Shown here: positions 47,498 to 59,043 of the stretch, piece after piece | How positions within the stretch are numbered: the first letter of the stretch is position 1 | How the letters are laid out: every line of letters starts with the position of its first letter | Assembly: GCA_027382625.1 (NCBI GenBank) | Contig: JAJKFJ010021175.1 | Span: forward strand, 124,001 to 188,000 | From: Tetmemena sp. SeJ-2015 | Taxonomy: Eukaryota > Ciliophora > Spirotrichea > Sporadotrichida > Oxytrichidae | Direction: 5' to 3' | Length of the DNA stretch: 64,000 nucleotides | The notes under the pieces: generated by a model | Seen by the model: the letters and a program-made list of their open reading frames with translations, nothing else | Databases searched by the model: none | Told to the model about the DNA's origin: nothing | Made by a program: the position numbers and the translations under genes

Positions 47498-48514
47498 TCA
47501 GTCACTCTCGTACTTTAGTTTTCTAATCTCTGATTCCCACTTGTCTGCTCCCTCAAACCCATTCTTAGCAAATTAGTAGTCTTTAAAGGTCTCCTACATC
47601 TGCTCTGTAGTATTTAGCACAAAGGGTCCTTTCCACACAACGGGCTCACCAAGAGGTTTCCCAGCTACCAGAAGGAAACCAGTTCCATCTGATTCAGCTT
47701 TAAATCTCAAGGTCTCATCTTCGCCCTCACTAAGAACGAAATTAGCAGCATCTCCAGTTTTGAGAACTTTGCTCGAATCTTAAATGCTTAAGCTGCCACT
47801 GTGGACAACAATGATTGAGTTCCATCCGGCCGGAATTACATGATCATAGGACTTGCCCTTGTCCATGTAAAAGTCTAAGAAATAAGTAGGAGTCCTTACC
47901 TCGATGGGACCTTTAACTCCACATACTTCTCCAGCCATCACCTTCGCTGTGAAACCTTCTTCTTTGTACTCTGGGATGTCAGATTTGCTAAAATTTTAGA
48001 AGCCAGGGCGACAGTACTTATTCTTGCCAGCTAAATTAATCCAGAGTATGAAGCCACTAGAATCTTCATGAAAGCTTGCAGGCATCTCAGAATGTACAAT
48101 TCCTCTTCCAGCGGTCATCCAATGAATTGATCCTTCATGTAATTGACCCTTGTGCCCTTTGAAATCCTCATGATAAGTGTTTCCCTTCAAGAGATAAGTC
48201 ACTGTCTCAAAACCTCTATGAGGGTGATCTGGGAAACCACCAGGTAATCTCAGTTTAAACGAATTCAGCAATAGGAATGGATCAAGGGAAGGGATTTTAT
48301 TTCACCCCAATCATAAATTTAAGGTGTATCAATAATTACAACAATTCGAGTACACTTTACTTGTTTAAATAAAGATTTTTAATTCGCTGAAATTAAAATT
48401 ATTATTAAGATAATTGTGAATGTAACTCTTGGTTGTAGTTAAAACTCCTGGATGCTGATCTATGGAGTTGAAAATTGAATTTATTTTCTTGAGTTTAGGT
48501 CCAAGTGATTGCAT
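47498..48514 (-). CDS. Pirin paralog 4
   Basis: Start ATG 48512-48514 (MQSLGPKLKKINSIFNS), stop TGA 47498-47500 after KLKYESD. The core is intact: FPDHPHRGFETVTYLLKG, IVHSEMPASFHED, GPIEVRTPTYFLDFYMD, KWESEIRKLKYESD. The N-terminal exon is strongly diverged: the usual REQ-x-GxGARVRR becomes IDQHPGVLTTTKS, and one extra A in an AAAA run just after the shared-site IES (GVKQ, ~48296) shifts frame. So the first ~45 codons look relaxed or damaged while the cupin body is conserved. IES at 48312-48421. The TATA box lies ~396 bp upstream, far longer than in copies 1, 3 and 5. Confidence 0.72.
48312..48421. other. Shared-site IES in pirin 4 (110 nt)
   Basis: Plus-strand AAT at 48309-48311 and 48419-48421; joins KSYI to GVK. 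Right end GTGAATG as in copies 2 and 3. Confidence 0.7.
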
Positions 48515-49126
48515 TTACTTTTTTGTGCAGTTTAGCAATTGTGGTGATATAGAATTGATTTCTTTATAATTATTGGGAATGAAAAAATTAAAAGTTAAAA
48601 TTTAGAACCATCCTTTAACCAAAATAAGCTAATAGATAGAGATTCTACGACACTAAAAATAGTAAAATGAGCAGGAATTTCACTAAATCCTTCTTTTCAG
48701 ATAGTGAGGTCGCCAAATATTTAGGGTCGACCGGATTTTATCCCTTCCTTGCAGTTTTAAATTGAAATTTTGAGGTTTCATAGTCTTGGCAAGTGTTCAC
48801 AGGTTAATCTTACTCCATTTTATTCGCTTATCGCAGTGTTTATGCCCCGCTATGCTATCCCTATTTTAATCCTTAAATCTTTATAATTATTTGATTGATG
48901 CAGACTAAGGTATTTATAGTAAGAATTTGATCAAATGTATTTTGACCAAACCCATCTCCTAAAAACAATGTGAGTAATGAACTTAATTCTCTATTTCTCG
49001 ATCTATAAATTACTTAGAATATGTTCGCTAACTTTGAGAAACGACTAGATGAATTCAATTTGGTTAAATATAAGCATCCTTCTATCTTTATAGCTTCACT
49101 AATAAGAGTGCAAAAGCTAGTCCTGG
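48515..49126. promoter_or_regulatory. Promoter region of pirin 4 plus intergenic DNA
   Basis: TATTTATA at 48911-48918 and TTTGATCAAATGTATTTTGACCAAA-type element at 48926-48950. Between these and the start lie ~390 bp of mixed sequence with no recognised gene. Confidence 0.6.
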
Positions 49127-50316
49127 TCATAAGTCTCTTTCAAATTCCTTACCGTACTTCAGATACTTTATGCGAGACTCCCACTACGCAGCTCCCTCAA
49201 ATCCATTTTAACCTTTTCTGAAATCTTGGAAAGCTTATTACACTTCCTCCATCGTGTTCAAAACAAAAGGCCTCTCTACGCAATCAATCAAATTCTGAAT
49301 CTAAACCTTTAGTCATAAAATTATACAATGGGCTCATTGAGAGGCTATCCTGCCAGCAAGAGAAAGCCTGTGTTGTCCTTCTCTGCAGTGAATCTAATAA
49401 TTTAAGCCTCTCCTTCAGTTTGTTTAAAGTGGGCAGCATCGTTCTTTCTTAGCACAGTAGAGCCACCTTACAGTCTTAATTTTCCATGGTGCACAATGAC
49501 TATTTAATTATAGCCTTATTAAAAGAATAGTAGACCATTGAGTTCCAGCCAGCTGGTATGACGTGTTCATAGGTCTTTCCTAGTTCAGGTAGAAGTCGAG
49601 GAAGTAAACCTTTATATTGAATTAAGCACTAAACTTTAAACCTATATCTTGACTAAGAAAAATACAGTACTAACTAAAATTAGCTGTAATTTTAGGTGGG
49701 AGTGACTGCCTCAATTGGACCTTTGACACCTAGTACCTCGCCAGAGACAACTCTTGCTTTGAAGCCTTCTTTGGTGTACTCAGGTATATCAGATGCTGCG
49801 TACTCTTGGTATCGAGGCTCGCAGTATTTTCTTGTCTTATCAAGGTTGACCCACAGTTAGTACCCAACAGCTGGCTCATCAAAACTAGCTGGCATTTCCG
49901 AGTGCACGATACCCTTACCAGCAGTCATCCACTAAACTCCTCCAGGTCCTAGCTTACCCTTGTTTCCTTTGGAGTCTTCATGATATTGGACCCCACTTAG
50001 CATATAAGTCACAGTTTCGAAACCTCTGTGTGGGTGGTCAGGGAATCCTGCGGGAAGTGCACAGTCGAACAACCCAATCATCAAGAAAGGGTCTAAGTGA
50101 CGAACTTACTTCCCGCCTATAAAGCCCTTAACTGCTGCTCCATCTCCATCTATATGATCATTTCCTGAAAATGCTATCTGAATATCCTTCAACCTCAATC
50201 TCTAAGCCCCATTTTCATCTTATTCTTAAATAAAGGATAGATATCAATTATGCAAGATAGATGAAACCTTCATTTAATTGATAGTGGGTGCTTTGTGATG
50301 GCTATTTTGCTTGCAT
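49127..50316 (-). CDS. Pirin paralog 5, most diverged
   Basis: Start ATG 50314-50316 (MQAKQPSQSTHYQLN) joined across an IES at 50219-50273 to ENGAQRLRLKDIQIAFSG; stop TGA 49127-49129 after KYGKEFERDL. Cupin ligands are kept: FPDHPHRGFETVTYMLSG and IVHSEMPASFDEP. It lacks the insert shared by copies 1-4 (GFIGGKQVRHLDPF is continuous) but has its own set: ~49620-49697 (inside TPTYFLDF), ~49501-49541 (NSMVIVH, pointer GTC), ~49275-49325 (GEPIA, pointer ATTG). One base seems missing near RGPF (~49270). A TTTTTATA box lies 74 bp upstream. Probably the oldest or fastest-evolving member. Confidence 0.72.
50219..50273. other. IES in pirin 5, pointer ATGAA (minus strand)
   Basis: 55 nt; plus-strand TTCAT at 50214-50218 and 50269-50273. 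Contains TGA; removal joins THYQLNE to NGAQRLRLKD. Confidence 0.7.
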
Positions 50317-50390
50317 AGTTGATGTTGAAATTTGTAAAACAGATATAAAGAGTAGTAATAATATTATTAAGACAGGTAAACTAGTCAGCC

Positions 50391-50415
50391 TTTTTATAGA
50401 TCTCATTTGGTCAAA
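50391..50415 (-). promoter_or_regulatory. Pirin 5 promoter module (weaker copy)
   Basis: TTTTTATA at 50391-50398 and TTTGGTCAAA at 50406-50415. Only the GGTCAAA half of the double element is kept; a CCAAATA-like word follows at ~50440. Confidence 0.5.
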
Positions 50416-50482
50416 ATTGTAACTATTCCTCCTAACCAAATATAGACTAAATAAATTATATCACTGCAATTCTTTGACTTCT

Positions 50483-50755
50483 ATGGATTTTACCTTTTTA
50501 GATGACTCTATTTTGAATCATGCACGATTATGTCAGCAATTAAATGCAAATAAACACAAAATTAAGGATCTTGAATTTCATCAGCATGAATTCTTAGAGA
50601 ATATATAGAAGTTAGTTTTAATGGATTTTCAAAGAGAGAGAAGTAAGATGAGTTAAAATTTACTTTTAAATATATAAATCTATCTATCCATTCCAGTCCT
50701 CGTTATCGAAAAATTGAAAGCGTGTATCTCATTTTCTCTAAACTTGAACAAGTGA
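50483..50755 (+). CDS. Small helical ORF, uncharacterised
   Basis: 91-codon frame under the ciliate code, ATG 50483-50485 to TGA 50753-50755, with several TAA/TAG as Gln. Sequence MDFTFLDDSILNHARLCQQ..., then HKIKDLEFHQHEFLENIQK, is charged and helical for ~55 residues, then becomes hydrophobic, where an unseen insert is possible. It is convergent with KGD4, whose stop is 25 bp away. No family recognised. Confidence 0.4.
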
Positions 50756-50780
50756 ATGATTAAGATAAAAGAGGCTGTAT

Positions 50781-51233
50781 TCACTGAGCTAGCTTAATCT
50801 TTCTCCAGTCTGAAACATCCCAACCTCCAGTGTTAATTGCTTCGCCCTCCTCCTTGCTAATGGGCAGTCTTCTTACGTGATAGCTCTCATCAAACACAAC
50901 CTCGCAATTGGGGGATAGTGCCTTTAAGCTCTGCTGATTAAATAAATGAGTTATAACACTTATTTGATTGGTAACTGCGTGAGAAGGTGCAGCAGCTTAG
51001 TGATGATGATGAGCCTCATGTACTATAAAAATAAAGCTTAGTGAACTTAAACTCAGAATATTAGCAGAGTGCAAAGAATAATTCGGTAATTCTTCTTCTA
51101 TAGTATACTTACGCTTTGATCTGGGACCCAAAAACTTAATAGAAGGAGTGTGCTTCTACCTAAGAGTAGTGTGGGTGAGAGATCGCATGGCCTTTTAAAA
51201 GAAAGAGGCAGAGGAGGAGGCGGCTGCTTGCAT
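50781..51233 (-). CDS. KGD4/MRPS36-like 2-oxoglutarate dehydrogenase subunit
   Basis: KGD4 (formerly mitoribosomal Ymr31/MRPS36) tethers E3 to the E2 core of mitochondrial 2-oxoglutarate dehydrogenase. Start ATG 51231-51233. The N-terminus MQAAASSSASFFQKAMRSLT looks like a mitochondrial presequence, followed by the hallmark KHTPSIKFLGPRS and, at the C-terminus, LPISKEEGEAINTGGW, like fungal '(S/T)EEEMEAINxGG'. A GTAAGT...TATAG intron of ~91 nt joins GPRSK to LHEAHHHHQ. IES 50940-50969 (pointer AATCA) joins AVTN to QQSLKALSP. Stop 50781-50783. Small size fits the family. Confidence 0.82.
50940..50969. other. IES in KGD4, pointer AATCA (minus strand)
   Basis: 30 nt; plus-strand TGATT at 50935-50939 and 50965-50969. 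Stop-free and 3n; removal gives AVTNQQSLKALSPN. Confidence 0.65.
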
Positions 51234-51419
51234 TTTATTACTTATTTTATTATTTCTCCATCACAACTTTATTATAGCACCCTCACACTCAACATTAATT
51301 ACACATGTTCATAAGTTTATTAACTAAGTATAATTTAAGCATATAATGAGTTTCGATTTTGATTTGAATGAGAGAGTTGAAATATTTAATCACTTAATTT
51401 CAAGCAAGAATAAATAAAA

Positions 51420-53434
51420 ATGGATTAGCAGCAGAAGGTTAAAGATGATATGATAGAGGATGAAGAGGAAGTAGAGGAGGAAGAGGAGGAACAAATTTCT
51501 TAAGAGCAGTTAGATGAACTCCTCTTAAAAGCATGCAAGGAGAATGATGTCGAGGGCGCTCAACTCTATCTTTCTAAAAATGCAACTCCTACAGTTAAAT
51601 ATAATCTAGTCATTGATAGTGATAAGTTGAAAAGGATGGATGGAACCCCCTACTCTGGGGAGCCACAAATGGAAATGAATAGATCGTTCGACTACTCATC
51701 AAAGCAGGAGCTTGCAGTCCCTATCTCAATCAGAACTAAGAGGATTTGGCAGCAGCAGCCGCATAGAAATTGGCAGCAGGTGGAAATACTGCAAGTAAAG
51801 CTAACTTGCTTATTAGATATTTGCTATGATTTAAAGTGGAGGAATGTTGGGTGATGATGTGTATGATCCTTTCGTGAAACCGAAAGATGCTTAGAAGGTG
51901 GGAAAATACACTCCACTTCACTGGGCAAGTTACAAGGGCCACTACAAGGTGGTGTGGATTCTCTTGAAAGAGAAGATGACTCCACTCGATATCGATATGC
52001 ACGGCAACACTGCTAGTTTTAAATAAGATAGTTAATAGCTAGACAAAATATCTTGTAAGTTCTTAAATTTAAATTACTGCAGTACATTAGGCAGCCGCTT
52101 CTGGTTCTAAGAAAGTTCTAGAGTGCTTCTTATCAAGAGGCGTTGATGTGGATGTCAAAAATGCAAGAGGCCACACTCCCCTCGATCTTGCCACAGCCCC
52201 TGAGGTCAAAGATCATTATAGAAGCATCATTATTTTCTCATTTTCTATCTCTTTCTAAAGATCTGATTCTTAAGGCTATCAACACTAAGAAGTGTGTGAT
52301 CTGCAAATCAAAGTTCGACTTCAAAAATATCCGTTACTACTGCGAGAGCTGCACTCGCTTCCTCTGTATCCAATGCTCCCAATCCCAGTGGGTCTATGAG
52401 TCAAGAGAGAGCGAGGAGAGAGAGCGACCTGTGTGCCGTTGCGTTGATGATCTCAACAAAATTAGGAAGTAAGAAGAGGAGCTTGCAGCAGCACTTAAAA
52501 CCATGGAATACCCAATTGTAGACAAGGTCTACAAGTAAAAGCTGCGAATTCCAATTATTGATTAAGAGCCATTGTTTAGGTTTACATCGTGAACAACAAT
52601 ATAGATATCGATGTAAAGCTACTGTACTCTGCTCAAGTGCTCCATCTGAAGTTAGAGAGAGAACTAGATATTAGGACGTTCATAAAATCTGTAGATTACG
52701 TAGATGATTACAAGACTATTCTCAAATCGGTAAAGACACTCAACGACAAAGTGGAAGCTGCTAGATCTCAAGGAGTTGAACTTGACATTTGAAATTAATT
52801 AATCTTAGACAATAAAGTACTTTGAACCATTATGATTAATTATTTAAATGACATAGGTATGATAGGAGACGTGAACAAGTGCACTTCTCGTTTGATTTCA
52901 GAGCGTAATCTTCGCTTCCATATGGAAATGACCAAGGTGCCTGAATCAGACCATGACTAAGTTGAAAAGCTGAAGTCTCTTATTGAAATTGCTCAAGAAA
53001 ACAATGTGGCTCAAGGCTACAGAGAAAACGCAGAAAAACTATCTCAGTAGATGAGTGGCAACATTAAAGCCAGAGAAATATTGCAGATGCTGCTTGACTA
53101 CCCAGAAAGAGAGTATCCAGTGCCAGAAGTAGTGGATCCTAAGAAAAAGAAGTCAAAAGACAAGGAAGAAAAGAAGAAGAAAAAGAAGAAGAAGGAGCCT
53201 CCCTTCCCCATCCCTGAGTGGGCCACTGAGCTTGAAGCAGTAGTATCCTAATACTAAGCTATGGAAAACTTGCTTGCGGATGCTGAAAACTTACACCTGC
53301 ACTAAGAATTCGTTCAAAGGGTGAATCAGCAGCTGCAAAGATTCAAGAAAGAAATAGCCTTTAGAAAAAATTAGGAAGAGGAAGCTAGGTTAGAAGCAGA
53401 AGCCAAGAAAAATAAAAAGAAGAAGAAGAAGTGA
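51420..53434 (+). CDS. Ankyrin-repeat protein with Cys-rich finger and poly-Lys tail
   Basis: ATG 51420-51422, TGA 53432-53434. Acidic N-terminus (run of Glu), ankyrin repeats GWNPLLWGATNGNEQIVRLL, YTPLHWASYKGHYKVVWILL and NTAVHQAAASGSKKVLECFL with closing GHTPLDLA, then a FYVE/RING-like Cys finger (CVICKSKF, YYCESCTRFLCIQC, VCRC; ~52280-52440), a helical region, and a Lys-rich tail with PPFPIPEWATELE. IESs resolved: 51593-51624, 51793-51833, 52009-52075, 52784-52849; more exist near 52220-52260. An insert at ~52530-52582 reads equally well as GT-AG intron or IES. Such proteins often act as adaptors; the target is unknown. Divergent from KGD4 (187 bp between starts). Confidence 0.8.
51593..51624. 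other. IES, pointer AGTT
   Basis: 32 nt; AGTT at 51593-51596 and 51625-51628. Joins KNATPTV to EKDGWNPLLWG, giving a correct ankyrin start. Confidence 0.75.
51793..51833. other. IES, pointer AAGT
   Basis: 41 nt; AAGT at 51793-51796 and 51834-51837. Joins GGNTAS to GGMLGDDVYDPF, skipping a TGA. Confidence 0.75.
52009..52075. other. IES inside ankyrin repeat, pointer ACTGC
   Basis: 67 nt; ACTGC at 52009-52013 and 52076-52080. Joins DMHGNTA to VHQAAASGSKK, an exact ankyrin consensus. Confidence 0.88.
52784..52849. other. IES, pointer GACAT
   Basis: 66 nt; GACAT at 52784-52788 and 52850-52854. Contains TGA; joins SQGVELDI to GMIGDVNKCTSR. Confidence 0.85.
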
Positions 53435-53599
53435 GATACGCACAGAGTAAATAATATACTCAGAAATTACTTTTCTAATGAATTTATAAATATATTTCTC
53501 TAAATAACTTTTGAAATTTCTTTTGAATAACAAAAAGTTAAAACATTGTCAATAGTTTTAAGGGATGTATTTAAATCTAAGGCTTAAATTCTTAATATC

Positions 53600-56500
53600 T
53601 CAAGGGTTAAATTTTTTTATTTTTAATTTTAATATAGGAATACTTCGCAAATAGACAAATGCATTTTATTTAAGGAAAATTTCTAAATACGCTAAGAATA
53701 AACTTTATTGATCTCCTTAACTAGCTTTATTACCTTAAGACATCGAGCTTTATTGATTATAGTGACTTGTATTTTAGATTGCGCTTTGATTCCTAATATA
53801 CTCGTTGAATTCACTCTAAGCCTTTTGAATAACTTCCTTTCTCTTAATTTTGCCAACACTAACTTTATTCAAAGTTGAACTCCCATTCTTCTAAGATGAG
53901 CTCTAAAGAAAAGCTTCTATATTTTGATTTTGATTATTTCTGTTAGGCTAAATAGACGAATTTTTATCAATCAAAGCTTTATCGAATGAATTACTTGCCA
54001 AGCTATGGATTAAATATGTCAAAATGAATCTTATAATTAAGATCTGAAGATCACTATGCCCTAAATCATTTTGCGCTTTTACATTGCTTTCTTAATGAAT
54101 TTCAGAGTCTTTAGTTTTACTTCCCTTATTATTTGCGCTGTCCTAAACATTGCTAAATGACCTCTCTCTGTTTTTATTATTTTCATCATGCACAATAATT
54201 TTGCTTCTTTAAGATACTTCTGGAGATCTTCTTCCACTTATTTAGCCCATTTATTTAAGATCCTAGTATTTATGGATATTTTCGATATCTCTTGGACTTT
54301 TTGGCTTTATGAAGCTGTTTCCTTTAATCGTTTGATTTACTGAGTGATCATTTTTATTTGGCTGAAATGGGGAAGGCTATTGCGTTCTTGACATTTTAGA
54401 TGAAAAATAAGGAGAAACCTGCCTATAACCTTTTTCATCCACGCATTTATGAGCATCCTCGTTTACTTTCTAAATCTCCTCTTATTAAGGGATGTGTTAA
54501 TTCTTTCGATAATTACTGTGGAGGGATTCTTTGCTTTCTTCATTCAAAGTGATAATTTAATCACACTTTAGAATAAGCATAAAATATGCTTAAATGATGT
54601 TCATGAATTATGCCTTACCCTTGAGATTTTGAATGGAATAATCATAGTTTGAAGTTAAAGAATTGCTCTACTAATTAGTCTTCATATAGCTGCTATTTTA
54701 TTAAACATCTTAGCGCCTTCCAGCTCTTATAAAATTCGGTTCTTTATTTTCTTAAATTATGTTCTGTTTCAAAACTGTTTAAGAAGAATCGCCATAATTT
54801 CCTTCTTGAGATTCAGCAAATTTCTTATCTTTAAATAAACTTTGGCCATTAGAATTTCCACCTAAGTAAGATGACATAGGTCTTTGGTTACTTATCTAGC
54901 TGTCGTTTCCAGTGATTGGTGTTATAATATCTTTCTTCTATAATTTTTCATTCATGAACTCCTAATTCGATTGTTTGACTATGAAGAATGGGGAAGATTA
55001 CTGAGACTTCAACTATATCCTAGCTGGGGATAATCTATTCTAGATATTCTACGAAGTCTGCTCGCTTGATTTACACTAAGCACCGCCTCTATGATTTTAA
55101 TACTCAACACAAAGAGAATATTAACGAATGATGAGAATTTAATAGATTTTTCTGATTGAGAGAGTTTAACTTCTCTTAGCTCATAGTATCCTGAATTATT
55201 TGCTAAGCCTAGGTCTCTTGATTGTATTTGAATTGGTTTATCTATTCCTTATTCTAAATAATACCAGTAAATAAAAGACAAATTCCTGTATTTTGTTGAA
55301 CCTGTAGGTGACTGGATTGATTTATCGCACCTATGATGAGCCAAGTCCATTTTAAGTATTACTGCTGTTTATTGAAGCAGTTCTAGGTCTGAACTGTTAC
55401 AATAAGTTGCTTCCATTTTAAGTAGTTGGCTTTGCTTGGCTAGTTTATTTCTGATACTCAATAATTGTTGAACTTTGAAATGGATTGGCTGAGAAATCTT
55501 TGCTGAAGTGTATAACACTATCCCCTTTGTGGGTTTATCTGTTGAAACTTTAAGCTCCTGAAATTTAAACATAACTCTAAGTTTACTATACTCCATCTTT
55601 GCTTGCTTGAATAATCTCGATCCTTGGTGATGCTTAATTTATATTAGCTTCAGATTTACCCTAATTTATTATCTCATCCTAAGTTGAAGAATCAGAAAAC
55701 ATTTTCTTGAACACAACAGACTTTAAATACTTCATCTGATCTTAGCTATTCAATAAATTCAAGATGAAAATGCTATGATATTTTTAAAAGCTCACTTTCT
55801 TCAGGATTACATTTTTTCTTGCTGACGATTGACTCTGCGACTTACCGTTTTCTTTATTCTAAGTTTGCTATTTGAAATCAAAGATTTCTTATGTTTTATT
55901 AAAGGATTCTATTTGGTAATTATCTTCGAAGGTCCCTTGGTTTAAAGCATCAAAATTTACCCTTCCTCCTCCGCCACTGAAATTGTAACTTAAAATTATT
56001 CAAACCAATTTTTGAATAACTAGTAAGAGCCTCCTTGCTGCTTTCGTTGTGTGGACTTGCTATTTGTTTATGCTCTTAACCTCTTGAACTTGTATTCTAA
56101 GACTCCTTACCATCATTGTTAAATTGCGACTACTTGTATCTAAGATGATAAAGTCATATTAAGAGAATTAATTTTTAAGATCAAGAATCTTGGAGACATT
56201 TATGCCATTAGGTTTAAAGTTGTTCTCTGACTTTTTATCTTCCTTCTAATTTGATGTAGTATTCACTATGTGAAAGCTGATTGAGTGATTGTTATTAATT
56301 AAATTGTTTGGCTTCTCTTGCCTATTGCTGCCTTGGGAAATTAATCTGCTGTTGAGAGATAACTAGTTTGCTGTTTAAATTTTCCTTTGAGGTTCGTCAT
56401 TCCTTTACTTAATAGAATCGTTGAAATTCTGTTATCCTCGCTTATTTGTTTGATTGATTTGTATTTCACTAGAGTAATTAAAAATTCTACTAAAATATAC

Positions 56501-57540
56501 CTCTTTCTGATAAAGTAATCTTTGGAATGATTTCCTAAACTACTGACGTTATTACTTCTGCTTGACGATGATACCTAGCCTTTAACAGTCTTCCGGTGCA
56601 AAATTATCTAAGACTATATTTAAAAATACTCTATTTTTACTTATTTTCTTTTTAAACTGCTGTTAAGCTTATGACAATTTCTGTTTGAGAGTAGCTTATG
56701 ATTCTCATTTAGAGTTCTCTCTGCTTTGAGTCTGTCTTTGGCCCTCCTCCATTTTCTTAATATTTGAAGTGAGTTGGTTTATTTTGTGTTCATAAGAGTT
56801 GATTCTGGGTTCTTTATTAGATTGGCTGATGTTAAAGTTGTTGAATTTTTAAAAATCTTCGCTCTCGTCAGTGATTACCATCGCTTAGTTACTTTGTTTA
56901 GGAAAGGGAGAAACATCCCTCGAGTTTAGAGAGTGCTTATTCTTTTGATGCAAAGGTTATTTCTAAATTATGTGAGAAATTTCATCTTAAGTTTTCAATT
57001 TTTCATCCAATTTTTAGATGTGTCATAAACTTAAATCCTTGAAAATCAAGTAATAAATATCAAGATATGAAATAATTTATCCAAGATTTATTTATAAATA
57101 ACTAGAGAAGTTTAACTCCCCTTCTTTAGATGATTCATTTACTATAGCAACTGGTAAAGATAATTTAGATAAATATTGACTAAAAATCAAGTCATTATTA
57201 GTTATCAACCTTAAAATCTTGTGTTATTCATACCTTGTTCATGCTGTTTTAGTTTCTTTTCTTCTAACTTCATTGATTTGTCTTTGGCGCTTTTATTTTA
57301 GAGTGGTTCAGGTTCTGACTTCACAAGATGATAATAAAGTATAATATTAAATGAAGATGATGAGAAGAGAGTATCATAGGTTTCATTGATTGAGCTTTAT
57401 TTATAAGATTAAATTTAATTGCTCTTCTATATTTGCACGATAAATTTAAATTATTGCCATATACTTTAGTTAAGGAGAATCTCAAATAGCAACTGAAAAT
57501 CAGACTAAAATAATTGGAAACAAGCTTTTGTCTCATCCAT
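53600..57540 (-). CDS. Large Ser/Asn/Lys-rich disordered protein
   Basis: Start ATG 57538-57540 (MDETKACFQLFQSDF), stop TGA 53600-53602. Clear coding segments: PLQNKSAKDKSMKLEEKKLK (~57240-57300), NISQSNKEPRINSYEHKINQ (~56780-56850), KALIDKNSSIQPNRNNQNQ (~53930-54000) and KIKRKEVIQKAQSEFNEYIR (~53790-53850). A GTATGA...TATAG intron of ~90 nt begins near 57230. Frames switch many times between, so many IESs are present but I did not resolve them. Composition is dominated by Ser, Asn, Gln and Lys; no domain recognised. More than one gene is possible in this 3.9 kb. Confidence 0.5.
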
Positions 57541-57720
57541 AATAAAAAGAGAGTGGCCTCTCATAATAAGAAAATTCAACAATAGTAAATTAAATTGCTA
57601 GAATTAGTCCAAGAAACGGAGTTGCGGTGCAATCTTTGATATCTTCTTGATTTGAGAAGACTTCTACTCTAAATACTTTCTATTATCATTTTCTATTATG
57701 ATAATGTTTATAATAGTGCT

Positions 57721-58850
57721 ATGACACCTAGATAAGGTCCTTCATCCTTGCCTATCAAAAGTAATTCTAATCAGTCAAATAACCATCACTATTACAATAA
57801 TTACTCAAATTCCTACAACCAGCCTCATCCTTAAATTAAAAACCAGCCATTGCTAAAGTAAAATGACTTCATAATCAGAACCGACTTCTTACCTCTTAAG
57901 ACCAAGAGAGAAAATGAATTTGTAAGTTAAATACATCACATTATCTTATATTTCTGAGTTTTATCAAGATAATTAATATAATTTTTATATCTGAGAACTA
58001 CCTTACTACATTGCATTCCGGATATTTTGAGTTTTTAATTTTCTTAACTTTCTTAAAGATACATTTAAAATAGAAGAAGGATATTGTCATTTACCTATTG
58101 AAGTTCTAAAAGCATTTGGGTATCTAGTAACTTAGGTAATTATTAAAATTCAAAGATTAATGAAGTAAGGGCTATAAGGGGCATAGAGTGTAGAAAGAAA
58201 CTCAATAGCAATTTTGTTTATTCGAGTTAGTTTATATATTTAACATGTATTTAAATTAACCTAATAATCTCTTTTATTTTTATTTTACTACAGATTACTA
58301 CACTTATTACTTAAAATTTAATTAAATTCCATTAATTATTCAGCCTTTAATCATAAATTGAATTAGATAGTGAAAAGTTACTTTTCCAAGAGAGAAAACA
58401 GCTGCCAAAATAACTCTACCAGAATACCTTTAAATCAATATAGCAGCAAAGCGCACAGAAAATCCTCAAGTATCATGTCTCCTCATGTAAGTATACCATC
58501 TAAAAAGCGAGGATGATTTATTATTTCTTATAGGAAATTATGGCTCAGCAAGAAAAGAGAATCACTTCAAATCAAGATCACTCATTTATTACATTTATCT
58601 TTTGATTTAAAATGATGGGTAAAGCTCCATTCACCCCCAAACAGCTACAGCCTCATCATCTTAATTCAAAATTATCCTAAAGAAAAGTGCTAACAATGCT
58701 AGCTCAATAGTCACAGGCGATTAATCCTCCACTTAACCTCACTTTTAAGGTGAAATTATGGAGTAAGAAACTGATCTCAACAAGCAAAAGAAAAGAATTT
58801 ATTGGGACTTATATACTACAGTCCACACCTATTTTATTAAATAATTATGA
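57721..58850 (+). CDS. Asn/Ser-rich protein, uncharacterised
   Basis: ATG 57721-57723 (MTPRQGPSSLPIKSNSNQ), TGA 58848-58850. First exon Asn/Tyr/Pro-rich (HHYYNNYSNSYNQPHPQIKN) ending at a GTAAGTTA donor (~57919); a later exon around 58370-58480 (SYFSKRENSCQNNSTRIPL) ends at GTAAGTAT; a last exon from ~58540 (NYGSARKENHFKSRS ... KKSANNASSIVTGDQSS ... KKRIYWDLYTTVH). Long intronic or eliminated DNA lies between. No domain recognised. Tandem with the VPS37A-like gene, ~190 bp apart. Confidence 0.55.
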
Positions 58851-59043
58851 TTTTTTTAATTGTACACCTATGATAATACTACTTACCTATGAAAGAAAAT
58901 TGATTCTTCATATTCTAATATAATCAAAAGATATCCCCTCAATCCTTAAGATATATTTTCTTTATTTCTCTAAGCATTCCATTGAATCTCTTAGTAAGAT
59001 ATATTGATAATAATTTTCCATTTAAAATCAATAAAGAAAGAAA

